35,885 bases of DNA from Roseofilum acuticapitatum BLCC-M154 (GCF_030068475.1 NZ_JAQOSP010000003.1:1-35885); one strand, 5' to 3'. Shown: positions 24,214-33,955, counted from the stretch's first letter. Notes: a model not told the origin generated them from the letters alone. Numbers and translations: made by a program.

Positions 24214-24732
24214 CTAAAATTCGGACTTCAGATAGGTTTGAATGACCTGAAGCTCGGTCTCTGTGGGAGCGCTCCGGTGATGGACTTCTTTGAGAAATCG
24301 TAGGCTCTCCCAGAGTTCGAGACCTTGGTGACGACAGAGATAGGCAAGACAGACGGTGGGCGATCGCTCAATGGCTGCGAAACAATGGATATAGAGGGAT
24401 TTTCCTTGCTCTAGGGTTTGCTGAACTAGCTTAACGGCTTCGCCTAAGTCTTCCGGTGTCATTGGCTCTTGATAGTGGCTATCGGGTAAAGGATAGGACA
24501 GACAATCAAATTGATCCCTAAATTCGGGCAGGATCGATCCTTCGGTTTCGGGACAAAGGGAGAGAATCGCTTGAATTTGTTCTTGCTGCAAATGAGCATA
24601 ATGCTTTTTCTCGGTGGGTAAAGGCCCGATCGCCAATTTGCCCGGTAAAACCCAATGACAACAAAACCGATCTTTGCCGGTTGAACGTTGTCTGAGAGAG
24701 GGTTGAGTTAATTTCTTCCAGAATGAAATCAC
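24214..24732 (-). CDS. Dual-specificity-type protein phosphatase
   Basis: A 172-aa cysteine phosphatase. The P-loop is His-Cys-Phe-Ala-Ala-Ile-Glu-Arg-Ser (Cys117, Arg123, the Cys-X5-Arg motif), and Asp84 before it is the probable general acid. The compact size and position of the loop fit the DSP/Cdc14-like class. It is divergent from the SLBB export gene across ~170 bp, the start of the polysaccharide region, where the next gene is a tyrosine kinase; it may oppose that kinase, but this is inference. It ends close to pcyA on the other strand. Confidence 0.88.
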   Translation of the reverse strand: MISFWKKLTQPSLRQRSTGKDRFCCHWVLPGKLAIGPLPTEKKHYAHLQQEQIQAILSLCPETEGSILPEFRDQFDCLSYPLPDSHYQEPMTPEDLGEAVKLVQQTLEQGKSLYIHCFAAIERSPTVCLAYLCRHQGLELWESLRFLKEVHHRSAPTETELQVIQTYLKSEF

Positions 24733-24902
24733 GATAGTTGATAATTATTGATAATTTTAGATCCTGAGTATAATCAAGGGGAGGACAAAAAACTCCGGAA
24801 TTTTAGCCCCTAAAGGTGATGTAGTAGTCGTCAACACCCTTGGCGGGTTGAGTGTTAAACTATATCCCCATAGTATACGGTTGAATCTTATAAAAAGCAT
24901 AT

Positions 24903-26387
24903 ATGACTAAGTTGATGATGGCAGAGGCGATCGCCCAGAAAAACTCAAAGCGAAGAAAAACCACAGGGGGAAAATGGATACGCTCGGTAGGGGCGATCGC
25001 CTTAGCGAGTGTCCTGACTTGCAGTAGTTTCCCCTCCCTAGTCTTGGCTCAAAGCCTAAACGCTCCCGTCTCCTCTCCCTTACCCGTAGATGAAGGCTAT
25101 ACCTTGGGAGCAGGCGATCGGCTCAAAGTCGATATTTTTAATGTCCCCGAATATAGTGGCGAATTTTTAGTCTTGTCCGATGGTTCCCTAAATTTACCCC
25201 TCGTAGGAGCCATTCAAGTTCAAGGTTTAACCTTCCCCCAAGCCTCGGATAAAATTGCCACCGTCATGTCTCGCTATCTGCGAAACCCCATCGTCACCCT
25301 CAGCTTAATTGGGGTACGCCCCGTCAAAGTCGGTATAGCCGGAGAAGTCTATCGTCCTGGCGTATACTCCATGTCCTTAAATGGTAATGAAGAAGTGGCC
25401 ATACCCACCGTTACCCGTGTGATTGATTTAGCCGGAGGAATCACCCAAGCCGCAGATATCCGACGGATTCAAGTGCGCCGTACCCGTCCCAGTCAGCAGG
25501 GAAGCGATCAAATTATCACCGTAGATTTGTGGAAATTACTACAAACAGCCGATCTCAGTCAAGACATCCTCCTAAGAGATGGCGATAGTATTTTTATCCC
25601 CACTGCCACCGATGTGGACTTACAAGAAAGTAGTATTTTAGCCAGCGCTAGTTTTGCCGGTGCAGACTCAGGCCCCTTAAAAATAGCGGTTGTCGGCGAA
25701 GTCAAACGTCCCGGCCCCTACACCATCAATAATGACTCAGAACAAAACGATGTGACCGTCACAGCCGCCATTCAATCAGCCGGTGGCATTACCGAACAAG
25801 CCGATATTCGCAATATCCAAGTGCGCCGGTTAACCAAATCTGGACAAGAGCAAATCGTTGATGTGGATCTATGGAAATTGCTCCAAGAAGGGGACTTGCG
25901 CCAAGATCTTCCCTTACAAGAAGGGGATACCATCGTCATCGGCATGGCAACACAACTGAGTCCGGATGAAGCCACGGAACTCGCTTCAACCAGCTTTTCC
26001 CCAGAATTGATCAATATCAATATCGTTGGAGAAGTGATCCAACCGGGTAGAGTAGAGGTTCCACCCAATACGCCCTTAGCCCAGGCTTTATTAGTGGCAG
26101 GCGGATTTAATAATAATGCTAGAGAACGTTCTGTGGAATTAGTCCGTCTTAATCCTAATGGGACGGTCACCAAGCGACAAGTTTCCATTGACTTTAGTCG
26201 AGCGCTGGATGAAGAAAATAATCCGGCTTTGCGTAATAACGATACAATCATCGTGTCTCCGTCCCGTGTAGCTGAATTGGGCAATGCCGTAAGTCCGATA
26301 TTTAATGTCATAGGAACTGTAGGCGGAATCTTTTCGATTCCCAGAACGGTGTATCGTTTATTTGATGGTTTATTCGATGGTTTCTAA
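24903..26387 (+). CDS. Polysaccharide export protein with SLBB domains (Wza-like)
   Basis: A 494-aa outer-membrane-type export protein. After a long basic N-terminus, a signal sequence lies at ~28-50 (Ala-Ile-Ala-Leu-Ala-Ser-Val-Leu, ending Val-Leu-Ala-Gln-Ser). The Poly_export domain (~62-140) starts Tyr-Thr-Leu-Gly-Ala-Gly-Asp. Three SLBB repeats follow, each beginning Val/Ile-x-Gly-Glu-Val-x-x-Pro-Gly (~residues 145, 260 and 375). The first two are followed by near-repeats of Asp-Ile-Arg-x-Ile-Gln-Val-Arg-Arg and Asp-Leu-Trp-Lys-Leu-Leu-Gln, so the region grew by duplication. It works with the Wzc-like protein encoded 98 bp downstream to move exopolysaccharide to the surface. Confidence 0.92.
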   Translation: MTKLMMAEAIAQKNSKRRKTTGGKWIRSVGAIALASVLTCSSFPSLVLAQSLNAPVSSPLPVDEGYTLGAGDRLKVDIFNVPEYSGEFLVLSDGSLNLPLVGAIQVQGLTFPQASDKIATVMSRYLRNPIVTLSLIGVRPVKVGIAGEVYRPGVYSMSLNGNEEVAIPTVTRVIDLAGGITQAADIRRIQVRRTRPSQQGSDQIITVDLWKLLQTADLSQDILLRDGDSIFIPTATDVDLQESSILASASFAGADSGPLKIAVVGEVKRPGPYTINNDSEQNDVTVTAAIQSAGGITEQADIRNIQVRRLTKSGQEQIVDVDLWKLLQEGDLRQDLPLQEGDTIVIGMATQLSPDEATELASTSFSPELININIVGEVIQPGRVEVPPNTPLAQALLVAGGFNNNARERSVELVRLNPNGTVTKRQVSIDFSRALDEENNPALRNNDTIIVSPSRVAELGNAVSPIFNVIGTVGGIFSIPRTVYRLFDGLFDGF

Positions 26388-26485
26388 TGACTAGCTTTAA
26401 TTGATCAATTTTAATTAATCAAACCATACTCCTAGGCGATCGGTTTTATTGCTACACTGCTGTCAATTGAGAGGTTCTGAAATCC

Positions 26486-28789
26486 ATGCAAGCTGGTACT
26501 CCCCCTAAATCTAATCAAAACGGACATAACTCAAACGGCAACGGCCACAACGGTTATAAGCCGTATCCGGTAGCCATCCCTGCTCTTCCCAATGCATCGG
26601 AGACGGAGGAATTTGATCCCAAGCAGTTGTTGGTGATTGCTCGTAGACGCTGGCTGCCCCTGGTGGGAGTGGCGATCGCCGTTACCGGAGCAATCTGGGC
26701 CTGGACGCTGACGCGCACCCCCGTTTATCAAGCGGATTTCCGGATGTTGGTTGAACCCATTTCAGAAGATGATAATTCTAAGGAATTATTACGGTTAGGG
26801 TTCGGGCCGAGCTTTGACTATGCTACTCAAATTGAAGTATTGCGATCGCCCACCCTGCTAGAACCCCTAGTGCGAGAACTCCAACAAACTTATCCCGACA
26901 TGACCTATGGGGAATTAGTCGGAAATTTGACCATTCAACAGGCCCTAGGTGACCAAGAACGATACACCAAGATCCTAAATATCTCCTTTCAAGGAGACGA
27001 TCCTCAAAAAATTAAAGACGTTTTAGACACCTTACTCAAAGGCTATTCTCTCTATGGTGTTCAACTGCGGCAACTCAGTATTCAACGGGTTGTGCAATTT
27101 GTCGAAGAACAACTCCCCGTTATCCGCGAGCAAGTCAACTCATACCAAGCCGAACTAGAAGCCTTTCGGGAACAACATAGCGTCATTGACCCCGAATTTA
27201 GAGGCAATGATATTTCTCGCTTGCTTACCGACATTAATAAACAACAAAAGGACGCACAAACCCAACTAGCCGAACTACAATCGCTGTATGTCGTCCTGCA
27301 AAGGCAATTAGGAGCCTCCCCAGAACAAGCCCTAGCAGAAGCAGCCCTTAGTGAATCCTCTCGATATCAACAACTGCTCAACCAACTCCTAGAAATAGAA
27401 ACCAAGATTGCCGAAGAATCCGTTCGTTTTCAGCCCGATAGCCCCAATATAAAAGTTCTCCTAGAGCAACGACAAAATCTATTACCCCTAATTAACCGAG
27501 AAGCTCAACGGGTCGCGGGCGATCAACCCATTCCGGGCAATAGTGGACAATTAGCCCCTATTTCCGTAGACTTAAGTAAACAATTGGTAGACACAACCAA
27601 TCAGATCCAAGTCCTACAGGTACGTCTCTCGGCCTTAGCTCAAGTTGAAACTCGCCTGAAAGAAGAATTCTCCATTATTCCCGGTTTGGCCAGAGAATAT
27701 ACCGATATCCAACTGAAACTCGAAGTAGCCACCCAAAGCCTAGCCCGACTACTCGAAACTCGGCAAACCCTACAACTGGAGGCGGCGCAAAAATCCGTAT
27801 CTTGGGAAGTTCTTTCTCAACCCTTCCAACCTGGAGCGCCCATTTCTCCCAATGTGCCCCGTAATATAGTCTTAGGCCTCTTCGCCGGAACCTTAATGGG
27901 ATTAGGGGCTGCCCTATTGTCCGAACAACTCGATAATGCTTTCCACTCTACCAACGACCTCAAAGATCTGACGGGCTTACCCCTATTAGGGATTATTCCC
28001 TTTAAGCGAGGCTTGAAACCCATTAGTGCCCCAGAAACGGTTAGGGCGAAAGTGGCAGCAGGCTCGGATCATGAACCGACTCCAGAACAAGCACCAAAAC
28101 GTCCTCTCAATCTGAGCTTAGGAGCCAAGGGGACTTACTATAATTCCTCTCCCTTCCTAGAGTCTTTCCGCTCTCTGTACACCAATATTCGCTTTCTCAG
28201 TTCCGATACACCGATTCGTTCCTTGGTGATTAGCTCTTGTTTACCCATGGAAGGAAAATCGACTGTATCGGTTAATTTAGCGCGATCGGCCGCCGCCATG
28301 GGTCAACGGGTACTCCTTGTTGATGCTGACTTACGCCATCCCATTCTCCATAGTCGGTTAGGGCTACCCAATCTACGGGGATTAAGCAATATTATCACCA
28401 GCGAAATTGACCCCCGTGAAGTCATTCATGCTGTTGAAGATCATTTCTATATGCTCACCTCTGGACAAGTGCCCCCCGATCCCATCAAGCTATTGTCCTC
28501 TCGCAAAATGCAGCATCTGATCGAACAATTCCAAACGGAATACGATCTTGTCATTTATGATACTCCTCCCAGTTTGGGATTAGCGGATGGTAGCTTGCTT
28601 GCCAAGCGTTCAGATGGAATTCTGCTTGTGGTTGCTCTCGGAAAAACCGGGCGCTCTGAACTCAATCAAGTCTTAGATAATCTGAAAATGTCCTATGTAT
28701 CGGTTCTGGGCATTATTGCTAATGGAGTTAAAGGCTTTGCGTCCGGTGTAGATTATTATTACCGAAACTATACCCCCAATGAAGACTAA
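26486..28789 (+). CDS. Wzc-like tyrosine kinase / chain-length determinant
   Basis: A 767-aa inner-membrane protein controlling exopolysaccharide length and export. After an Asn/Gly-rich start, span 1 (~57-74) opens a periplasmic Wzz domain with a coiled-coil stalk (~200-435), and span 2 is at ~459-478. The cytosolic bacterial tyrosine kinase domain has Walker A Pro-Met-Glu-Gly-Lys-Ser-Thr (Lys591), Walker A' Val-Asp-Ala-Asp-Leu-Arg-His-Pro (612-619) and Walker B Val-Ile-Tyr-Asp-Thr-Pro-Pro (689-695). The tail holds Tyr757, 758, 759 and 762, the usual autophosphorylation cluster. It follows the SLBB gene in the same direction with a 98-bp gap, so the two are probably one operon. Confidence 0.94.
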   Translation: MQAGTPPKSNQNGHNSNGNGHNGYKPYPVAIPALPNASETEEFDPKQLLVIARRRWLPLVGVAIAVTGAIWAWTLTRTPVYQADFRMLVEPISEDDNSKELLRLGFGPSFDYATQIEVLRSPTLLEPLVRELQQTYPDMTYGELVGNLTIQQALGDQERYTKILNISFQGDDPQKIKDVLDTLLKGYSLYGVQLRQLSIQRVVQFVEEQLPVIREQVNSYQAELEAFREQHSVIDPEFRGNDISRLLTDINKQQKDAQTQLAELQSLYVVLQRQLGASPEQALAEAALSESSRYQQLLNQLLEIETKIAEESVRFQPDSPNIKVLLEQRQNLLPLINREAQRVAGDQPIPGNSGQLAPISVDLSKQLVDTTNQIQVLQVRLSALAQVETRLKEEFSIIPGLAREYTDIQLKLEVATQSLARLLETRQTLQLEAAQKSVSWEVLSQPFQPGAPISPNVPRNIVLGLFAGTLMGLGAALLSEQLDNAFHSTNDLKDLTGLPLLGIIPFKRGLKPISAPETVRAKVAAGSDHEPTPEQAPKRPLNLSLGAKGTYYNSSPFLESFRSLYTNIRFLSSDTPIRSLVISSCLPMEGKSTVSVNLARSAAAMGQRVLLVDADLRHPILHSRLGLPNLRGLSNIITSEIDPREVIHAVEDHFYMLTSGQVPPDPIKLLSSRKMQHLIEQFQTEYDLVIYDTPPSLGLADGSLLAKRSDGILLVVALGKTGRSELNQVLDNLKMSYVSVLGIIANGVKGFASGVDYYYRNYTPNED

Positions 28790-28879
28790 GGGGTTCAATA
28801 TGGATTCAAATTAGCAAGACATCAACCCTCAATAAACTTGTTGGTTGATGTTCGGGAAGGTTGGACTTTGGAGGGAAAC

Positions 28880-30214
28880 TTAAAACTCTTTGAACTTCAC
28901 TAGCCTTCCCATATTGACTTTGCTTTTCCATTCGGGATCGACGGTTAAGACTTCTCCATATTGTTGGGCAATGCGTTCTGGGGTAAAGTGGGTTTCTAGA
29001 TAACGACGACCTTGGCTGCCCATAAATTCGGTTTTTTCCCGATTAGTAGCCAGCTCTCGAATAAACTGGGCTAATCCTTGAGAATCTCCATTATCAAAGG
29101 CTTGACCAAAATTGACTTCGGATAACATTTGACGGAGATAGGAATGGGACTCACAAATGGCAGCCACTGGGCGACCGGCAGCTAGAATGCCATAGAGTTT
29201 ACTGGGAGCAACTAAACCTTCCATACCGGGACTAATGCTGACTAAGGACAGGTCGCAGGCAGTCAGGGAGTAGGGTAAGCATTCTTTGTCTTGATAGGGC
29301 AAGAAGGTGATGTGATTGAGTCCTAATATTCTGGCTTGTTCTTGACAGGCTTGATATTTGGCTCCATTACCAATAAAGACAAATTGGATGGGTTCATTTT
29401 TGAGGTGTTGGGCTGCCTCTAAGATAGTGTCCATATCATGGCAGCGTCCCATGTTGCCTGAGTAGAGAACGCAGAATTTTTCGACTAGGTTATGTTGATG
29501 GGCAAACCAGTTTTCTGATTTGGGAATGGGGACAATATGATGGGGGTCTGCCCAACTGTGAATGACCGCGACGCGATCGCCAATTTCTGGACATTGGGCA
29601 AGCACTCGGTTTTTCATGCTTGAACTGAGAACAATCACTGATTTGGCTTTGCGCCACACTAAGCGATTGACCTTATTCCAAAGCTCGACTAATTTATGGG
29701 TTCTGGAAATAACTTTGAGTTCTACAGCGACATCCGGATAGAGATCGTAAATGAGGCAAACATAGGGAACACCAAAACAGAGGTTGGCTAAATACCCTAA
29801 TAGGGGTAAGAAGGGCGGGGCTGTTGTGACTAATAAGACATCTCCACGACTAGCGGTTTTCAGTAAGTGGAGTCCAGCCCGTAAACTGAAAATCAGACCA
29901 TTGATCGCTTTGCCTCGAATGCGTTGTGATAGGATTCGGGTAGTTCGCGATCGCCGCACAGATAAGCGATCGTTTTCTTCTAATGTAGGAGCATCCTCTT
30001 GGCCAAAGGCATATCCGGGCTGTCCAGTAAAAATATGAACTTTCATCCCCTGACGACCCAGCTGATTGGCCAGTTCTTCAATCAGTTGGCCTGTAGCGGC
30101 ATAATCTGGGGGATAATACTGAGTTAATATGGACAACCTTGTTGAATAGGATGCTTTTTTACCATTTTGGCTCGTATTGATTACGCTTAGATTCTGACTA
30201 AAAGAGCGATACAA
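28880..30214 (-). CDS. Glycosyltransferase family 4 (WbuB-like)
   Basis: A 444-aa GT-B enzyme. The N-terminal domain starts Leu-Ser-Ile-Leu-Thr-Gln-Tyr-Tyr-Pro-Pro-Asp-Tyr-Ala-Ala-Thr-Gly (~28-43), typical of WbuB-type transferases. The C-terminal domain has Tyr-Ser-Gly-Asn-Met-Gly (~252) and the nucleotide-sugar site Pro-Gly-Met-Glu-Gly-Leu-Val-Ala-Pro-Ser-Lys (the E-x7-E-like region). The start is TTG, set by a strong GGAGG 8 nt upstream; the first ~25 residues are extra to the family core. It is likely a sugar transferase in exopolysaccharide synthesis, convergent with the Wzc gene. Donor and acceptor cannot be read from sequence. Confidence 0.9.
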   Translation of the reverse strand: MYRSFSQNLSVINTSQNGKKASYSTRLSILTQYYPPDYAATGQLIEELANQLGRQGMKVHIFTGQPGYAFGQEDAPTLEENDRLSVRRSRTTRILSQRIRGKAINGLIFSLRAGLHLLKTASRGDVLLVTTAPPFLPLLGYLANLCFGVPYVCLIYDLYPDVAVELKVISRTHKLVELWNKVNRLVWRKAKSVIVLSSSMKNRVLAQCPEIGDRVAVIHSWADPHHIVPIPKSENWFAHQHNLVEKFCVLYSGNMGRCHDMDTILEAAQHLKNEPIQFVFIGNGAKYQACQEQARILGLNHITFLPYQDKECLPYSLTACDLSLVSISPGMEGLVAPSKLYGILAAGRPVAAICESHSYLRQMLSEVNFGQAFDNGDSQGLAQFIRELATNREKTEFMGSQGRRYLETHFTPERIAQQYGEVLTVDPEWKSKVNMGRLVKFKEF

Positions 30215-30340
30215 TTTAGAGTCCTCCTCAACAAGGATAAGGTTTAAATCTCTTTGCTTGGGTTATTTTTGTGTGGGCTATATATAGACTTCACACTCTC
30301 TTTTCCCAATTCCAGTTAAAAGCGCTCGATTTAGGATAAT

Positions 30341-31333
30341 TTATTTAACACAGGATGGCAACCGATCGCCCAGTTGCAGATGTTGACAAATCAGAGTCGC
30401 GACAGCCTGGTTACCTTGTTCATTGAGATGTACACTATCTCGAAAGAAACTATCAATCACCGATGGACTTAAACTAGACCAAGCTTGATAAACATCAATC
30501 ACTGGGATATTTTCTGACTCTAACAACGCCAAAAACTCTGGATAATACGGCGGAGTTTGAGGAGTCGGAATGAGATCGAAGTGATTGGGTGTAAATAGCA
30601 CCATTACAGGAATATTTTGGGCGCGAATAAACTGAACCATTTGCTGAAAAGTATTCATATTTGCAGCAAACTGTGCTTGGGGTTGAAGTTGTGGTTTAGG
30701 AATTTCTGAGCTGGGGGTATTTAAGGGGAGATAACCCTGGATTCTCGGCCAAGCATATCGACTCCAAGCTTCTGAAATAGCCAAGACAGGAGGACGATCC
30801 GGGAAGTAAATTGAACCTACAGAATCACTGGTACTTGTAGGTTGTAATAAATCATGGACTCCAATTTGTAGAATCACTAAATCGCTGTCAAACAGACCAA
30901 ATTTTTGTAAATATCCCCATTGATTTCCCAATCCCCAAGATCCAGATGAAGCATTGAGAACTTCTAGGGGATAACCAGAGGTTTCGAGCTTGAGTTTAAA
31001 CTGTTCAGAAATAATATCCGCTTGATCGGTTGGATTGCCACCATTTAAGACTGAATCCCCTACCATTAAAACTCTTAATGTTCCTTGGGGTGTTTCAGGA
31101 GTGATAGGATTAGAGCGTTGAGAATACTGATTATAAATAATCGTTTTACCAAAGCGCCATAGGTGCTGATTGGGTTGAAAACGATATCCTGTGTCGCGAT
31201 CAGCTTGTACAAGAGCGGGTTTCCCTAAACCTAAGCCTAGCCTTAAAAACACTTCAACGATCAGAAAAAAAGCTAAAATACCTAGAGGAATTCGATAAGG
31301 CGATCCTTTTTTAAATAGATGGGAAAAATTCAT
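30341..31333 (-). CDS. SGNH/GDSL-type hydrolase or acyltransferase, membrane-anchored
   Basis: A 330-aa protein with one N-terminal membrane helix (~15-36), then a periplasmic SGNH fold. The blocks are Met-Val-Gly-Asp-Ser-Val-Leu (Ser94), a Ser-Gly-Ser-Trp-Gly-Leu-Gly-Asn block (~130-137), Gly-Val-His-Asp-Leu-Leu (~158-163) in place of the usual Gly-x-Asn-Asp, and Asp299-Ser-Val-His302. Such proteins remove or transfer acyl groups on polysaccharides. The His in place of Asn in block III is a variant worth noting. It sits between a glycosyltransferase and a methyltransferase gene on the same strand, so modification of an exported glycan is the likely job (inference). Confidence 0.82.
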   Translation of the reverse strand: MNFSHLFKKGSPYRIPLGILAFFLIVEVFLRLGLGLGKPALVQADRDTGYRFQPNQHLWRFGKTIIYNQYSQRSNPITPETPQGTLRVLMVGDSVLNGGNPTDQADIISEQFKLKLETSGYPLEVLNASSGSWGLGNQWGYLQKFGLFDSDLVILQIGVHDLLQPTSTSDSVGSIYFPDRPPVLAISEAWSRYAWPRIQGYLPLNTPSSEIPKPQLQPQAQFAANMNTFQQMVQFIRAQNIPVMVLFTPNHFDLIPTPQTPPYYPEFLALLESENIPVIDVYQAWSSLSPSVIDSFFRDSVHLNEQGNQAVATLICQHLQLGDRLPSCVK

Positions 31334-31383
31334 GAATTTAAATATATTTTGATTCCATTAATTTTAGATTCACCTCTAAGGTT

Positions 31384-32109
31384 CTAGCTTTTGTTTTTAC
31401 AGATCCAAAGAACTGTACTATTAAATAAGTTACCTAAAATAGGAAATGGAGAAAAGACTTTTTGCTCCAGGGTTAGTCTTTGATTTAAAACGTCTTCTAA
31501 ATCCCGATAATCAAAACCTTTATGGGCGCGATAGGATGATTTTTGGGCATGGGATGAAGGGAAGCTTTTGCAATCCCAAAGAATGGCCGCAGAAAAGAGT
31601 TCCTTGGGGGTATAGCGCTCATAGCCATATCCGCCTTTGAAGTTGGCTAAATAGCGTCCAGTTTGTTTAACAAATAGGGAAGGGCCAACTTCAATGGGAA
31701 CAGAAATCACAATTTTGGCATTGGGTTTACAGAGGGGTAAAATGGTGTCGATAATCAGGGCAGGATCGGGGACATGCTCTAAAGTTTCGGTGCAAAAAAC
31801 TAGATCGAGACTTTGGGGAGAAATTAGGGTGTGAGTTTCTGAGGGGAGACCCAATTTAAATCCGGGGATCTCTTTTAAGGTTTCTTCAGATGCAGTGAGC
31901 ATATCTGGAGAAATATCAATACCAAAACCTGATTGAATGAAACCTTGTTCATAGGCCGATCGCAGTAACCATCCATCCCCACATCCATAGTCTAGGGCGC
32001 AGAGATAATTTTGATTTCCCAGGGCATTAAGAACAGCTTTAAATCTAGATTTATGGGCAACACGAGTGAGGGTATTTCCTTTTTCTAGAAGACGTTCTGA
32101 GTAAGACAT
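31384..32109 (-). CDS. Class I SAM-dependent methyltransferase
   Basis: A 241-aa cytosolic methyltransferase. Motif I is Leu-Asp-Tyr-Gly-Cys-Gly-Asp-Gly-Trp (39-47), followed by the acidic post-I residue in Gly-Ile-Asp-Ile-Ser, a Cys-Thr-Glu-Thr-Leu-Glu-His-Val block (motif IV region) and Lys-Ile-Val-Ile-Ser-Val-Pro. The fold is UbiE/methyltransferase-11 type. The substrate is not identifiable. It is the first of three same-strand genes (with SGNH hydrolase and glycosyltransferase; gap to the next gene 50 bp), so it may methylate a sugar or lipid precursor of the polysaccharide. There is no Shine-Dalgarno site before the ATG. Confidence 0.88.
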   Translation of the reverse strand: MSYSERLLEKGNTLTRVAHKSRFKAVLNALGNQNYLCALDYGCGDGWLLRSAYEQGFIQSGFGIDISPDMLTASEETLKEIPGFKLGLPSETHTLISPQSLDLVFCTETLEHVPDPALIIDTILPLCKPNAKIVISVPIEVGPSLFVKQTGRYLANFKGGYGYERYTPKELFSAAILWDCKSFPSSHAQKSSYRAHKGFDYRDLEDVLNQRLTLEQKVFSPFPILGNLFNSTVLWICKNKS

Positions 32110-32488
32110 AAAAGTAGGAGAGTTTGAAGTTTAGGTTAGTTTACCACAAGGAATAGAACGGGATTAGTGTCAAGGCTTTAGTGGATCAATGCCATAGATG
32201 GGCGGATGATGAGCCAAATTGACTCACGCCCAAGGTTAGCCTACATTAGCATTAGCACGTATTCCTGATGTTCTTCATAGTTCTGTGCATCATTTAGGGC
32301 CAGAGCCTCAATCTAGACATCAGTTACTACTTATACCCAAATCCTTGGGGAATAGGGTTAGGTTACAGATACTCCGTCAAATCATCGTCAACTATAGCTT
32401 TAATATCTTCAATCTGGCTACCCTATATAAGATATGGGGCGAGCCATGGCTAGAAGTAATGAGTTAATTTAAGAAATATTGCCGCACC
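32110..32488. other. Intergenic region without recognised gene
   Basis: A 379-bp divergent gap between the methyltransferase and acyltransferase genes. A 60-codon open frame (32285-32467) has no protein-like pattern I recognise and is not called. A TATATAAGAT stretch at ~32423 could be part of a promoter, but no matching -35 is clear. No palindromic repeat of the families seen elsewhere is present. Confidence 0.5.
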
Positions 32489-33856
32489 ATGTCTGAATCT
32501 ATCATCGATCGCATCCAACCCCCCCTCGAACACATCCCCCCTCAATTCAACCCCCTTGTCCTCAAAGGTATACAACTGATTTTGCCCCTGTGGTTACGCA
32601 CCCAGTGTCAAATCAGCCAACTTCACACCCACAACACCCTCACCCTTGCCCAGCTCTATCATCAATTTCAGCAACGCCAAATTCGCCTCATTCTCGCCTT
32701 TCGCCATCCCAGCACCTATGACCCCTATTCCATGGCTCATTTGCTCTGGAGTGCCGTACCCCAAACCGCTAAACAACATAAAATTCGCCTAAAAGCACCG
32801 GTTCATACCCATTTCATGTACGATCGCGGTATTGCCATTTGGGCCGGAAAACTTGCCAGCACCATTTTTTCTCAACTGGGGGGTACATCCATCCAACGAG
32901 GAAAACTCGACCGAGAAGGCCTAAAATGCGCCCGCTCTTTACTCCTTGATGGTCGTTTTCCCCTCACCTTAGCACCCGAAGGAGGAGTGAACGACCATAG
33001 CGAACTCATGAGTCCCTTAGAACCCGGAGTGGCTCAACTCGGATTTTGGTGTGTAGAAGACTTACAAAAAGCCAACCGAGCCGAAAAAGTGGCCATTCTT
33101 CCCATCGGTATTCGTTACTCCTTTACCCAACCCCCATGGGAACAACTGGATCGGCTCTTAAATGCACTCGAACAGGATTTAAGTCTACCTCCCTTGAGCA
33201 ACTCTTCACCAGAGACTATTACTCAAGTTCGTTATACTCGACTGCTGAGAATTGGTGAAAATTTACTCTCTCTCATGGAATCCTTTTACTACCAATTTTA
33301 TGATGTTAAATTTGAAGAACTGCCAGACCTAAAAGACCCCAATCAAAACTTTTCCCAACGCCTAAACCGGTTACTAGAAAATGCCCTTCAAGTATCTGAG
33401 GATTACTTCAAAATTAAGCCTAAAGGATCGTTTATTGACCGATGTCGGCGCTTAGAACAAGCCGGTTGGGAACGGATTTATCGCTCTGATATTGAAAGTT
33501 TATCCCCTGTGGAATCTGGGTTAGGGAATTGGGTTGCCGAAGAAGCGAGTTTACGCATGGGTCATATGCGAATGGTGGAGCGCGTTTGTGCAGTAACGGG
33601 GAAATATGTGCGGGAAAAACCGACGGCCGAACGGTTCGCCGAAACCCTATTAATTTTGTGGAAAACGATCGCCTGGATTAAAACTGGAAAAGTTGATGCT
33701 CGCCCCAATTTAGGGTCATTAGAAGCAACGCTCACAGTAGGAGAACCTTTATGGGTTAATGACCGATGGGAAGATTACCAAAACAGCCGCCGTCAAGCCG
33801 TTTCTAGCTTAACTCAGGAGTTGCAAGTTGCCTTAGAAAAGTTAATAATTTCCTAA
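32489..33856 (+). CDS. PlsC-like glycerophosphate acyltransferase, extended
   Basis: A 455-aa protein with the acyltransferase motifs His73-x4-Asp78 (Arg-His-Pro-Ser-Thr-Tyr-Asp) and Pro-Glu-Gly-Gly (163-166), the core of 1-acyl-sn-glycerol-3-phosphate acyltransferases. The ~200-residue C-terminal extension after the acyltransferase domain is not seen in short bacterial PlsC, but similar long forms occur in cyanobacteria. There is no clear membrane span, so association may be peripheral. The acyl acceptor is not certain. It stands alone between unrelated genes. Confidence 0.82.
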   Translation: MSESIIDRIQPPLEHIPPQFNPLVLKGIQLILPLWLRTQCQISQLHTHNTLTLAQLYHQFQQRQIRLILAFRHPSTYDPYSMAHLLWSAVPQTAKQHKIRLKAPVHTHFMYDRGIAIWAGKLASTIFSQLGGTSIQRGKLDREGLKCARSLLLDGRFPLTLAPEGGVNDHSELMSPLEPGVAQLGFWCVEDLQKANRAEKVAILPIGIRYSFTQPPWEQLDRLLNALEQDLSLPPLSNSSPETITQVRYTRLLRIGENLLSLMESFYYQFYDVKFEELPDLKDPNQNFSQRLNRLLENALQVSEDYFKIKPKGSFIDRCRRLEQAGWERIYRSDIESLSPVESGLGNWVAEEASLRMGHMRMVERVCAVTGKYVREKPTAERFAETLLILWKTIAWIKTGKVDARPNLGSLEATLTVGEPLWVNDRWEDYQNSRRQAVSSLTQELQVALEKLIIS

Positions 33857-33955
33857 GTTAAATCTGTACTCAACGATACGTTATAGGATTGCTCTCGATC
33901 GCCCCTTTTGCTATACTTTCTAGCAACATTTAGGTTATATAAACTGTAAACTCCT

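Noticed and set aside
25772-26311. 179-codon - strand frame
   Set aside because: Antisense of the SLBB export gene; its composition follows that gene.
32285-32467. 60-codon + strand frame in the methyltransferase-acyltransferase gap
   Set aside because: No recognisable motif, no ribosome-binding site and no support beyond being open.
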